Positions 12,153 to 22,440 of a stretch of DNA of 64,000 nt are shown here, in pieces. The DNA is from Pagrus major (taxonomy: Eukaryota > Chordata > Actinopteri > Spariformes > Sparidae), in assembly GCF_040436345.1 (NCBI RefSeq), contig NC_133220.1:38912164-38976163 (forward strand), in the 5' to 3' direction. The notes beneath the pieces are model-generated. The model did no database searches, was not told the origin of the DNA, and saw only the letters and a list, made by a program, of their open reading frames with translations. Both the position numbers and the translations under genes were made by a program. How positions within the stretch are numbered: position 1 is the stretch's first letter; each line of letters opens with the position of its first letter.

Positions 12153-13518
12153 CAGGGCCGGCCCTGGGCATAGGCTGTATAGGCGAATGCTAAGGGCGCC
12201 GTCATCCATGGGGGGTGCCGCAAACGGGGGGAGAGAAAAAAAACAAAAACAACAAAAAACTGTTTTTTACCAGTGCTATTACTACTATTATTTCGAAATA
12301 TTATATAAGCCCACGGCAACATAACTTCATAGCAAAGCTTATTAAATAATGGAGAGGCCTTTTTTCTGGTTTCCTGGCTCGTTGCACTGTACCTGCCCTC
12401 TGTGAGGGGGGCGGGGTCGAGAGGCGAGCTGCCTGAATCTGACCGGACCGTGACCCCAAGACCAAGACAGACATTTATTGATACTGTAGCAGAACCACAA
12501 TGTCCAAAAGACTGAAACCATCCGACGCCCAGGGAAGGAAAAGAAGGAAAGAAGAGAAAGAAAAACGTGGAAAGAAAGAGGTACAGTAACGTCAATGTGA
12601 TGAAGTGAATGACATGAATGGTTTATTGCATCGTAGTTACCGTTGTTGGAGCAGAGTGTTAACTTGCTAGCTTACTTTGGATGATAGCAGCATTGTTTAA
12701 TAATCAGTAAATAGCTGAGTCGACGTAAGTTAATGTTACTCCACCTTAAATTCATCAGGGACATTTGGAAAGTTAACGTCAGGCCTGTTCAGGTGTTATT
12801 TTAACCTGTTGGCTGTGTTTTCCTGCTTGTTTGTCAGTTAAAATGCTCTTAGTTTTCCATCCCCTTTATAAGTAATAGGGCAGTTGTAAGCCTTTGGTTT
12901 ATTGTGTCACAGTTTATGTTTGCTAAAGTGCAGCTAAAGTGTATTACTATTAATACTCCATACCTTAGCTTTCCCATATCATTCATAGGCTACATATATA
13001 TATTAATTATTCACTACACTTTACTGCTTTTTGCACTCTGGTTAGACTGAATTGCATTGCAATGACAATAAAGTTGAATGAATCTCATCGTATCTTCATT
13101 ATTAGTCTATATTTGTCTTATGTATAGCACACACCAAGCATCTGTTTTTTTATTAAAATGTAACATCCAGTGGTCACATATACTTCTCTCTTCAGATGCA
13201 CTTTTAAAATATTTCATCACCACCCCCAGTGACACAGCATCAGGTGCTCCTGTCCTCTACCTCAGCACAACAGAGTGACAATATTCTTTAATATGTTTGT
13301 GCATTACCTTATTTATATTGTATTTTTAATTTATCACTTGTTTCTTTCTTCAGTTTTTATTTGGTGTGATATTTTTGACTAAAAAGAAATTAAATCTTGA
13401 ATACATACATGCAGTTTCTGTGTGAGTGTATGAAAAACGATTGTGAAATTGACTGCGATGCAAGGGGGCGCCAGCTAAAATCTTGCCTAGGGCACAAAAT
13501 TGGTCAGGGCCGGCACTG
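12153..13518 (+). mobile_element. Non-autonomous hAT-like element (internally deleted)
   Basis: The left end reads CAGGGCCGGCCCTGGGCATAGGC. The right end, read inward, is CAGTGCCGGCCCTGACC followed by TGCCCTAGGC. These are imperfect terminal inverted repeats of a type common in fish hAT families. The interior keeps a transposase-like first exon but no catalytic region, so this 1.37-kb copy depends on a helper. I could not find a matching 8-bp target duplication (GTGGTAGG left, CCTTTATT right). The copy is therefore old or its flank has changed. Confidence 0.7.
12500..12580 (+). pseudogene. Relic first exon of hAT-type transposase
   Basis: Twenty-seven codons start with MSKRLKPSDAQGRKRRK and end at a GTACAG donor. 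The lysine/arginine-rich start is the N-terminus seen on hAT transposases of the group with TTF/ZMYM-like zinc fingers, where it probably acts in nuclear localisation. No downstream zinc-finger or catalytic exon survives before the right terminus, so the exon is stranded. It is assigned from the motif and its position inside the inverted repeats. Confidence 0.55.
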
Positions 13519-13680
13519 CCTTTATTCATGGTAGTTTGTGGTTTTCCAGTCTATATGTTTTGGTGGCTTATGTTCTGCCTCTGCTTTTTTCTAAATCTAG
13601 TGTGTATTATAAATCTGACATCTAATCTGCATATTTTCTCTACTGACTTCATACCAAATGTCCGTTAATCTCCCAAAAAA

Positions 13681-14424
13681 GGGACTTAAAGTCGCCCACT
13701 TGAACATCTGTAGTCTGAAAAATAAGGTAAATGAGTTGAGAATTAAATGTTGGAAAATGATCTACACTTAGTTGCTATCTCCGAAACTCATCTGGATGAA
13801 TCTATTGACAATACTGAGGTAGACATACAAGGTTATAATATAATCAGACTGGATAGAAATAGGCACGGGGGAGGAGTGGCTTTCTATGTACAAGATCACA
13901 TTCCAACAAAAATAAGAAGAGATCTCAAATGGCCAGATGTGGAGGCAATCTGGATTCAGGTTCACTTGCCCCATCTTAAGCCATTAATAGTATGCTGCTG
14001 CTATAGACCGCCTTCCTCTGACGCCATATACCTTGAAAAAGTCTGTACTATGCTTCAGCATGCCTCTGACACAGACAGAGAAATTTATTTCATGGGAGAG
14101 TTAAATATAGACTGGCTTTCAAAAAACTGCCCTATGAAAAGAAAGCTCAATGACACTGCCACTGTATGTAACCTTTTTAAAATGATAAACCTACCAACCA
14201 GAATAAATATTAATAATTCAGGTGTATCATCATCAACTTGCATAGACCATATTTTCACCAATTCACCAGATAAATGTTCAAAAGTTGTTTCAGTACCAAT
14301 CGGATTCAGTGATCATAATATGATTGCTATGGCAAAGTCCCCAAAGTGGGACCCAAAATTATATATAAGAGAATTCATAAAAATTTCTGTGAAAATGCAT
14401 TTCTTGCAGATCTGCAGAATTTAG
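13681..14424 (+). pseudogene. LINE endonuclease domain
   Basis: This is an apurinic-like endonuclease, which nicks target DNA to prime reverse transcription. Visible motifs in order are the start LKVAHLNICSLKNK (an in-frame stop lies near 13,746), LVAISETHLDESI, RHGGGVAFYV, the PLIVCCCYRPP strand, and IGFSDHNMIA, whose Asp-His pair belongs to the active site. The usual G-D-F-N metal-site phrase reads MGELNIDWL, so the conserved aspartate is changed. The frame is then lost before the reverse transcriptase. I read this as an inactive copy. Confidence 0.75.
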
Positions 14425-14499
14425 AGTGGGACAGTATATTTAAATCTACCCATACTGATACTGCTCTACACAAATTCATGAAGTTATTTTCCTCTGTCT

Positions 14500-16474
14500 G
14501 TGACAAGCATGCACCCATGCACTAAAGCGCCCTGGCTTGACCCTGATCTGAGAGGTTGGATGAAGGAAAGAGATCAACTAAAGAGAATTGCTGTAAATTC
14601 AGGGAATTCAGATGACTGGCAAAAGTACTACCAATTTAGAATTGATGAAATTAAATATGACAGTAAAAAACTTTGGAGTACTTTCAATCAAATCATGGGC
14701 AGAGATAAAAAGGGAAAAACACCATCATTTATTGACTCAGATGATGGTTTTATTACCAAACCCCAAGAAATTGCAAATTATTTCAACAATTATTACATAA
14801 ATAAAGTAAATACTATAAGAAATGGCATGTCGCCTGTAAATGGCCAGTTATCTGAATCAATCATAAAAGAACACATCATGCGGCACAAGGAATGCAAATT
14901 TGAATTTTCAATCACTAATATATTGGAAATTCAAAAGTTATTATCTGAACTAAAATGTGACAAACCCTGTGGTCATGACAATCTAGAGAGTAGACTCTTA
15001 AAGCTTTCAGTTGGAATCGTAGCCAGTCCTATTTGTTGTATTTTTAACTTGTGTATTAAGGAAGGAATTTAACCTCAAGTATGGAAGGTAGCTAAGCTTA
15101 CTCCTCTACAGAAAAACAGGAAAGAAGCATTCACTGGATCGAACAGTAGGCCAATCAGTATTTTACCTGTCTTAGGAAAACTTATGGAGACAATTGTATT
15201 TAGGCAAATTCAAAACTATTTCTCTAGTAATAGTATCAATTCTGACTTTCAACACGCTTACAAAAGTGGCTACTCAACATGCACTGCTCTCACGCAATTA
15301 ACGGATGATTGGCTGAAACAAATTGACAACAAATTATTAGTTGGAACAGTGATGCCGGATTTTAGCGCAGCTTTTGATCTTATCGACCACGAATTGCTAA
15401 TTATAAAACTAGCTGCTTATGGTTTTAAACTTCCAGCCATTAACTGGATGAAAAGCTACCTGTTTAACAGACAGCAATGTGTCTCGTTTAATGGATCTCT
15501 TTCAAGTTGCAAAATATTAAATTGTGGCCTTCCTCAGGGAAGCTGCCTTGGACCTTTATTATACTCAGTGTTTGTAAATGATATTCCATATGTCTTAAAA
15601 AAACGCTCGCAGTATAATTGACGCAGATGACACTACAATATATGCCTCGGCAGAGAATGATACAGATCTGAGTAGTGTACTTCAAGATGAGTTAATGCAG
15701 ATCTCTCAATGGGTCACTGAAAATAAGTTGAAACTGAATATATCAAAAACCAAATGTCTTGTTATTAGCTCAAATTATGCTCATAGAAAGGAACAAAGAT
15801 TATGTGTTTCTTTGCTTGGAGCTAATATTGAGCAAGTTAAGGAGGCCAGACTGCTGGGGATTACAGTCGATGAAACACTTTCTTGGGCTACTCACATTAA
15901 CAACATTGTAACAAAAACGAGCAGAAGTATTTCAGTCGTTAGAAGAAGTGCCTACTTTTTAACCAAAACAACTACTAAGCAAGTAATAGAATCACTTGTG
16001 CTTACACATCTTGACTATTGCCCAGCAATTTGGTCAAATGCATCCAAACTACAACTAAATAAAATTCAGCTCACTCAAAATAGGGCTGCAAGACTTGCTC
16101 TACGTTGCTCATTTAGGCACAGTGTCGAAAAAATGCACAATGAATTGTCATGGATGAGAGTTGGTGAGAGACTTGCTTGTAGCCTAATTTTATTTTTGAA
16201 AAACATTTATACATCAACTAAGCCTTCTTGTCTCTACTCTCAGCTGGTGCGTGTTAGTGACAGTCACAACCATGGAACTACACGAGCCTTAAGAGGTGTT
16301 TTTACCCTGCCTATACCTAGATCAGATGCTTTAAAAAGAACAGTTACGTACAGGGCAATTACATGCTGGAATAGACTCCCACAGCATCTGGTCTCAATCA
16401 CGAGTAGAGCTGGTTTCCGGAAAAGACTAAAAGAGAGTGTTGCACAGAAAGAGATTTTTTTGGACTGCATTTAA
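14500..16474 (+). pseudogene. LINE reverse transcriptase and C-terminal region
   Basis: The reverse transcriptase runs through three open segments. The first holds the CDKPCGHDN region and ends at an in-frame TAA at 15,070-15,072. The second (to 15,621) has RPISILPVLGKLMETIV, DFSAAFDLIDH with the first catalytic Asp, and GLPQGSCLGPLLYSVFVND. After a frameshift near 15,605 comes the box IIDADDTTIYAS. The last segment (15,695-16,474) holds the thumb and C-terminus, with LTHLDYCPAIWSN and QNRAARLALR. The usual Tyr of the YADD box reads Asp. With one stop and frame changes the copy is dead, but its whole domain order is preserved. Confidence 0.8.
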
Positions 16475-16842
16475 TATTTAGACATACATTTGCCTCATTT
16501 ATTTTCTTTATTTTCTTTTTTTTTCAACTGTCATTTATTTTATTTTCTTTTTTGTAGTGGTTGTTTGTTACAAGACAAGTGCTACAGGATAAGTGTCATT
16601 TGTAGTTGTTGTTTGCTACAGAATAGGTTTGGAGAATTGTCTTGAATGTCTTAAATATTTTAACATGTATGTAATATTTGTATACATGTATGTAATATTT
16701 GTATATGTATATGTGTATATATGTTTTCGGATTGAGCATATATATATATATTTTAAATTTTGTATTGTGATGTAGGACCCCAGGAAGAATAGTCGCTGCT
16801 GAGGCAGTGACTAATGGGGATCCATAAAAATAAACAAACAAA

Positions 16843-18967
16843 CATGATGGAAACCATGTTGTTCTGCAAACTGCCGCCATTCACTGCAGTTATAACACAG
16901 ACCATTGTCACTAACTACAGTCTCTGGTATTCCATGCCTAGCGAATATGGACTTTACATGAGTAATAACACTGTTGGCAGTTGCATTTGTGAGCAGAGCA
17001 ATTTCTGGGAAATTGGAATAGTAATCAATAACTAACACATAATCTTTCCCATTACAATGAAACAAATCTGTTCCTACTTTCTTCCAGGGTTCAGTAGGAA
17101 GATCAGGAATCATCATGGGTTCCTTTGCCTGCTTACTCTGGTGCCTTTTGCATGTTTCACATTTTCCTATCATGTTTTCAATGTCCTTGTTTATACCATG
17201 CCAGTATACAGTGTCTCTGGATCTCCTTTTACATTTTTCAATTCCCAAGTGTCCCTCATGTAGTTTCTGTAGTACTTCCAGTCTCAGGCTGTGTGGAATG
17301 ACAATCCGATTGTCCCTTAATAACAGTCCATTTGCCACACTTGGCTCAGATCTGATGTGATAGTACTTTGAGCAGGACCCCCTGGGCCAGCCACTTTGGA
17401 GGTGTTCTATCACAGCTTGCAGCTCCTTGTCTTTAGCAGTCTCCGCACTTATTTGCTTTGATTTAGCATCTGACACTGGCAGAGACTCAACTATCATGTT
17501 GACATGATTTTCTACTTCTTTTTCAGTGGAACTCACAGGACTCATATCTGGAGCTCGTGATAGTGCATCGGCTAACGCTAGATGCTTGCCAGGTGTGTAT
17601 ATCAACTCGAAGTCATACCTTTGCATTTTCATGATGAGGCGCTGAATCCTCTGCGACATCTCATTCAGGCTTTTCTTGATGATCGACACAAGAGGACGAT
17701 GATCTATCTCAACTGTGAAAGTGGGAAGTCCATATACATAACAATGAAAGATTTCCAGTCCATAAGTCAGTCCAAGACACTCTTTTTCAATTTGAGCATA
17801 TCTGCTTTCAGTCTTAGTCATGGATCTGGAAGCATACTCTACTGGCTTCCAACCTTCTCCTTCTGCCTGTAGCAAGACAGCACCAAGCCCGTCCTTTGAA
17901 GAATCTGTGGAAATCTTCAGTCTCTTGGTTGAATCATAATAAGCCAGCACGGGGACAGTTGTCAGTGTGGTCTTTAAAGCATTCCACTCTCTCTCATTCC
18001 TCTCTGTCCACTCAAATTCTGTGGAATCATGAAGGAGCTCTCTTAATGCTGACGTTCTCACTGACAAGTTTGGTATGAACTTTCCAATAAAGTTTATCAT
18101 GCCCATTACTCTAAGCACACCTTTCTTGTCAGTAGGGCGTGGCATGCCTAGGATAGCTTTTATCTTTCTTTCATCAGGCTCAATGCCCCGAGCAGACAGT
18201 GTGTCACCCAAAAATATTATCTCCTGTACACCAAATTGGCACTTGGCACGGTTTAGTCTCAGTCCATTTTCATGTACTAGTCCCTCCAACATGTTGTCCA
18301 TGGCATGATGAAAAATCTCAGAAGCTGAGATTATGCCAAATGGCATTCTGAGAAACCTGTATCTGCCATAAGGTGTATTGAAAGTGCAGTATCTTGAACT
18401 TTCCTCATCCAACTTGATTTGCCAGAGTCCCTGCGCTGCATCAAGTTTTGAGAAATATTTGGCTCTTGCCATTTCACTTGCAATCTCCTCATGCTTTGGT
18501 ATCTGGTAATGCTCACGTGTTATGTTCTTGTTTAAATCTCCAGGATCCATGCATATTCTCAGTTCTTTGTTTTTATTCTTTTTATCCACGCACACCATCG
18601 AGTTTACCCACTCAGTAGGTTGCTCCACTTTAGTGACGACTTGCAGCTGAGACATCCTGTCCAGTTCCTTTTTGAGACGCTCTCGAAGTGGAGCTGGAAC
18701 TCTGCGTGGTGCATGAATTACTGGTTTTGCATCGTCTTTTAGTTGGATTTTATATGTGTATGGCAGGCATCCCAATCCTTTGAAGACATCATCATAACAC
18801 TGCAAAATGGAGTCAACTGTGCATGAGTGTACACTTATTGCTTCTGAGCAGTTAATGTGGTACACTCTCCTCACCAGGTTCAATGCCTTTGATGCAACCC
18901 CGCCCAGCAGTGACTCACGGCCCTCAGGTACGACTGAAAACAGCACATTGTAAGTTTTATTCTTCAC
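16843..18967 (-). pseudogene. Gypsy pol: RT (catalytic box deleted), RNase H, truncated integrase
   Basis: This long open segment carries RT motifs (RVPAPLRERLKKELDRM, CMDPGDLNKNI, the first catalytic Asp in KLDAAQGLWQIKL, FLRMPFGI), then RNase H (LKISTDSSKDGLGAVLLQ, DHRPLVSI). The integrase follows, with its HHCC finger (HEGHLGIEKC to CETCKRH), the first Asp in VGTDLFHC and the second in SDNGLCY. Between MDNMLEGLVHENG and LRLNRAKCQF the stretch that should contain the paired Asp box is missing, yet the frame stays open. The reading ends after EQHGFHHV where the LINE begins, so the catalytic Glu of the integrase is lost. The element cannot have replicated itself in this form. Confidence 0.85.
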
Positions 18968-19009
18968 TGTTACTTTTAGTCTGCACTGACCTTTGCTTTC
19001 AATGTCTTT

Positions 19010-19252
19010 TCAATTGTAGTCCTTCAGCGGCACTCTTTTCTTGATTATTTTGGGCTTTTCTTTCACAGCACTGATTTCTGTCATGCTGATCAGGTTCGCC
19101 TGTGCACCTGTATCAATCCTTAGTGCTACTATAGCTCCATTTATTTGAAGTGACACAAGCCACGTGTCTCCTTTTTCTGAGCGCCTGTCATTTTTCTCTG
19201 TGTCCTCCTGCTCTGTTTGTGTATTATCACATCCTGACAAAGAAAGTCTCAC
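19010..19252 (-). pseudogene. Gypsy aspartic protease
   Basis: The segment includes VALRIDTGAQANLISM, where DTGA is the catalytic aspartate motif of retroelement proteases that process gag-pol. The frame is the same as the downstream RT but is closed by a TGA at 19,010-19,012, immediately after LKDYN. Upstream it overlaps the gag segment in another frame, which indicates a frameshift at about 19,227-19,252. Confidence 0.75.
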
Positions 19253-19910
19253 TCAGGTCAGTCTCTTCCACTAACCGCACTGATTTGGGCTTGCTTTTAG
19301 AGAGACATTGTTTTGCAAAATGATTTTTTCCATTACATTTTGAACACTTTTTGCCATACGCAGGACACTGCCGGGGCTCGTGTCTGCCACCACAGCGTTT
19401 GCAGGAGTAGCTCGCATCATCTGTGCTTTTCTTTTGTGGCGTGATTCTTTTCATTTTATTTTTAACCACAGCTACTTTTACACTGTCATGTCCCGCAGTG
19501 ATACCTGTTTCACTGAACGTCTTTGCATGCTGTTGTGCTAACTCACTTGCATGGCACTGTCTCTCCGCCTCCCGTAGCAGCCGTTCCCTGGTCCGCTTAT
19601 CATAGATCCCGTACACAATTTGATCATGGATCATGGAGTCTTTCAGATCCCAGAAATCACATGATTGCGCCTTTAGTTTTAAATCAGTCACAAAGCAATC
19701 AAACGTCTCTTCAGGCTGTTGCATCCGTGAACGGAACACGTATCTCTCATATACTGTGTTTTGTTTTTGGTGAGCAATGTGCCTGGAACTTCCCGATTTT
19801 TAGTCCAGTCCAATGGCAGCCATGTACAGCTCAAATTGCTGCTTGAAACACCACCAGTTGCCGTCGACATTTCCCACCAGTTTCAGTCCCTCCGGTGGCC
19901 TCAAAGTCTC
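19227..19910 (-). pseudogene. Gypsy gag with two zinc knuckles
   Basis: The start METLRPPEGLKLVGN lies 36 bases after the primer-binding site. A stop follows after about 38 codons (MAAIGLD then TAA), and the capsid region just after it appears shortened. The rest (to 19,227) contains DQIVYGIYDKRTRERLL and two zinc knuckles, CKRCGGRHEPRQC and CSKCNGKNHFAKQC, which bind RNA in gag proteins. The C-terminus runs out of frame into the protease. Confidence 0.75.
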
Positions 19911-19945
19911 CATCTCGAGTAGAAAGTTATGCTTGACCTGCCTTT

Positions 19946-19959
19946 CGCTCCTGGTACCA
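19946..19959 (-). other. Primer-binding site of the gypsy element
   Basis: On the minus strand TGGTACCAGGAGCG directly follows the LTR end ACAAGACA. A TGG-starting stretch immediately after an LTR is the usual layout for a tRNA 3' end complement. The primer tRNA was not determined. Confidence 0.6.
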
Positions 19960-20200
19960 TGTCTTGTTCATCTTTTAAAATGATGAGGCTTTTGTCTTTC
20001 ATATGAGCTAACGCTCAAAACCTTTATTTACGTCTTCATCCACGTTCTGAATGACCCCCACAGGAAGTGCCTCTATATGTTGTTCACAATCACCAGCCCC
20101 CTCTATTGGTCACCACTGGTAATGACACATTAATACCAACACAGTCGCTAGCCGAACACAGGTGTAGCTATCATAAATTAGCACTTGCTAGAGTTAACAG
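19960..20200 (-). repeat. 5' LTR of the gypsy element (outer boundary uncertain)
   Basis: The LTR ends in CA at 19,960 next to the primer-binding site and contains the polyadenylation signal AATAAA (minus strand) near 20,020. A possible start is TGTTAACTC at about 20,198. No second copy is available for comparison, because the 3' LTR is missing. Confidence 0.5.
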
Positions 20201-20479
20201 TCAGCTAATTAAGACAGTTATCAGAGTTTTCGGGTACCAGGGTGGACTGACTCGTAAAAATTAAGGTCATTTGTATGTTCGGGTGTCAGTTATATTATTT
20301 ATTTTTATTTTTTATCTGCGCCAGGGTAGGAATATAGCGGCTATATTCACCGAGTCCATCACACCTGGTGTGGGGGGACGGGTGGTTGGTTTCGCAGGAC
20401 AATGCACTTGACTCGATCACAATTTGACCTGAAGTCATGCTTATGTGGGCTACGATAATCCAGCCATATTTTTATACTT

Positions 20480-21030
20480 AATACTTTTTATTTAGTTCTT
20501 TCTTTTCTTGCTGTCGTTGCTGTAGGGTTGCTGTTGTTTATATGTCTCTGTTACAGTCAGCTGAGTTAGTGGCGTCTGGGTTGCTGCACGCTCCTTTTTT
20601 TTCTCTGCCTTAGCAGCAGCCAACTTTGAAAACTCAGTATACTCCTTGATGTGAGAAACTTTCAAATGTCTTCTTTTGTAGCATTCCTCCTCGAGGTATC
20701 TCCTTTGCACACACCTTGCAGACTGCAAATTTGTTGTCCTTTTCAGACACATTGTAAAGCTCCTTTACCGGCGACGCCATTTTCAGTGTTGATGCTTTTT
20801 TTTCTCTCCCCCTCCCTCCTCGCCTGCCCGCCTTTCAATGTAGAGACTGCCACACCCCCTTAGGAGACCTGGGTCTGAGAAGTGGGAATGCATGCAGTCA
20901 ATGCACTGTCTCTATATTGAAACGTCATCTGATCGGCCTGCTTTGATCTATTTTGAGAACTCTGATCAAAACCGTTAGGGGCATTATCGGCCGATTGCGA
21001 TCGGTTGCCGATCGATCTGTGCATCTCTAG
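20480..21030 (-). mobile_element. hAT relic with BED-finger gene start
   Basis: The right terminus at 21,030 reads inward CTAGAGATGCACAGATCG and then CAATCGGCCGATAAT, a terminal sequence typical of a fish hAT group. It abuts L1 coding sequence, so it was inserted there or truncates that LINE. A BED-finger coding start lies on the minus strand just inside it. The left terminus is missing, so this is a fragment. Confidence 0.65.
20492..20780 (-). pseudogene. BED zinc-finger N-terminus of hAT transposase
   Basis: The reading starts at 20,780 with MASPVKELYNVSEKDNKF. It has the first cysteine pair in CKVCAKEIPRGG, then shifts frame near 20,700 into RRHLKVSHIKEYTEF, which supplies the two histidines. 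A KK/E-rich linker ends at a stop. BED fingers bind DNA at the ends of hAT elements. The part between the cysteines and histidines is shortened, so the finger is damaged. No catalytic exon follows. Confidence 0.65.
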
Positions 21031-21336
21031 TTTTTATTGACTTTCAACATAGATGTGTCACCCAAGAAAATTACTCTTGGCTCTGCGGGGATGGTTAGTC
21101 CTGTGATATCATTAAGCACTTTGTGTATAGACACCCAATATGAATTAAGACAAGGGCAAGTCCAAAACATACGTACCAACATTCCTATTCCCGATTTGCA
21201 TCTTGGGCAAAACTGGGAGTACTGAGACTTTATTTTATGTAGTCTGTCAGGGGTATAGTATGTTCTATGAATAAGATTGTATTGTGTAATTTTATGTCTA
21301 GAGTTAAAAGAAAAACACTGACTACTAGTAGACACT
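21029..21336 (-). pseudogene. L1 ORF2 C-terminal region
   Basis: The segment TQYNLIHRTYYTPDRL is followed by FCPRCKSGIGMLVRMFWTC, the cysteine-rich C-terminus of L1-type ORF2, which contributes to RNA binding. The reading continues the frame that ends at 22,441 on the other side of the inserted element. It closes at a stop at 21,027. Confidence 0.7.
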
Positions 21337-22440
21337 GGGTCTCATTCATGAAACGTGAGCAGAACGAATTTGTGTGTAAACTGTTCGCAGACGGAAATTT
21401 ACGTGCATCTCGCATTCATCAATATTTTAGTAGCTCCGATCTTTTCGTAGCTACTAACAAAATCTACACATGCTGCTGACCACGCGTAGTGCTTGTGTAA
21501 ATTTAAGAATGCACATAAATAATGCTTGTCACTATTGGAAATTACAATTTAAATTCATATTGCGCTCTGTTATGTACACAATACGCAGATGCCTTTGAAA
21601 CACGTGATATAGCCTAAACATATAATACAAATATAACACATTTAGTTAAAGTAGTTGGCAATTGGCAGGTTTAAGATCCAGATTAGGTTCATGATTGTGA
21701 ATTATCTATGTAAATCGACTCAATAGATTACACGTTCTTTCTACATGTTGAATGATGATAATAAAAATATAGGCTCCAGTGGAGGCATGTCGCTGTCTCC
21801 GCCAGGTATAATTCCTGACAGAGAGGTCTCCCCAGTTATCCCCGCGATGCGCTCGTCTGCAGGTGATAGCTGCGACTGTGAGCCTCCTCCTTCTGTGGCT
21901 GATATATTTCTTTTGTGTGAGGTTATGTGTTTCTTTGCCTCCAGTTTCATGTCAAACCATTTACGCTTCACCTCGGACATGGTTCTTTGGACTACAGAGA
22001 CAATATTGACGGCATCTGTCACCTCCCTCCAGGCCTTCGCTTTGCCTGTCCCTGTCACACCACTGCTAACAGATGAAAATAAAAATGTTTTTCTTAATTC
22101 CACTTCACCCAAAAGTATTTCTATCTCCGCTTCCGCAAAGTTCTTTTTTCTTTCTCTCCCTTTCTTCGTTTGCGCCATGACTGACAGGTCGACTGGATGC
22201 AGCTACACCTCCTTATATGGTGGTCATTGGCAATTCATGGGCGGGGATTTATGCTAATAGCTGATTACCGGGAGCGCGCTGTCACTTTACGATGGATTGG
22301 CATTCACGATCATACACACGTGTTTACGATCAGATCTGAGTTTCCCGCGGTGTTCATGAATCCGGAGTAGGTTTTTAGTAGCGTAGGCTTTTATGTGCAA
22401 ATCTACGCACAAATTTACTAACGTTTCATGAATGAGACCC
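21337..22440 (-). mobile_element. PIF/Harbinger-like element with 20-bp terminal inverted repeats
   Basis: Both ends carry GGGTCTCATTCATGAAACGT, on the left in plus sense and on the right as its exact complement, so the inverted repeat is 20/20. The element is 1,104 bp and interrupts L1 coding sequence between GDLES and TSSQCF. It carries a Myb/SANT-like gene, as PIF/Harbinger elements often do, but no transposase. The flanking bases are ACT on the left and AAT on the right, so no clean 3-bp duplication is seen and the superfamily call rests on the gene. Confidence 0.75.
21741..22178 (-). CDS. Myb/SANT-like DNA-binding protein of the Harbinger-like element
   Basis: An intact 145-codon frame begins MAQTKKGRERKKNF. 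It contains a three-helix Myb/SANT-like domain: the phrase EIEILLGEVELRKTF starts helix 1, GKAKAWREVTDAVN lies mid-domain, and RTMSEVKRKWFDMKLEAK is the recognition helix. A Ser/Pro-rich tail follows. In PIF/Harbinger transposons such a protein helps bring the transposase to the element ends and the nucleus. The partner transposase is absent here. The uninterrupted frame suggests a younger age than the LINE around it. It could also be a captured MSANTD-like host gene. Confidence 0.75.
   Translation of the reverse strand: MAQTKKGRERKKNFAEAEIEILLGEVELRKTFLFSSVSSGVTGTGKAKAWREVTDAVNIVSVVQRTMSEVKRKWFDMKLEAKKHITSHKRNISATEGGGSQSQLSPADERIAGITGETSLSGIIPGGDSDMPPLEPIFLLSSFNM

Larger units (their letters stand above)
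13640..16842 (+). mobile_element. CR1/L2-type non-LTR retrotransposon (LINE)
   Basis: A plus-strand LINE holds an AP-like endonuclease (13,681-14,424) followed by a reverse transcriptase (14,500-16,474). Its 3' end reads GACCCCAGGAAGAATAG, then CTAATGGGGATCC, then an A-rich (AAAC)-like tail ending at about 16,842. The tail abuts minus-strand gypsy integrase coding sequence, so the LINE was integrated into, or joined to, that element. The 5' end is not defined. The missing part of the gypsy element is not found to the left of the LINE, so a deletion accompanied or followed the insertion. Confidence 0.85.
16843..20200 (-). mobile_element. Ty3/gypsy retrotransposon, 3' part lost
   Basis: Reading on the minus strand, the order is LTR, primer-binding site, gag, protease, RT, RNase H and integrase. 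It stops at the LINE tail at 16,842/16,843 in the middle of the integrase, and no 3' LTR was found. There is no envelope gene. Frame breaks separate gag from protease, and an in-frame stop separates protease from RT. The right (5') LTR boundary is uncertain, and 20,200 is an estimate. Confidence 0.85.

Noticed and set aside
12044..12595. 183-codon minus-strand frame across the hAT-like element
   Set aside because: It crosses the element's left terminus and overlaps a better supported plus-strand exon. No domain is recognised.
12145..13526. 8-bp target duplication for the 12.2-kb hAT-like element
   Set aside because: Left GTGGTAGG and right CCTTTATT do not match. A shared AGGCAG just outside the ends is better explained as extended inverted repeat or chance.
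16596..16880. 94-codon minus-strand frame across the LINE/gypsy junction
   Set aside because: It translates the LINE 3' untranslated region and a TATA-rich microsatellite.
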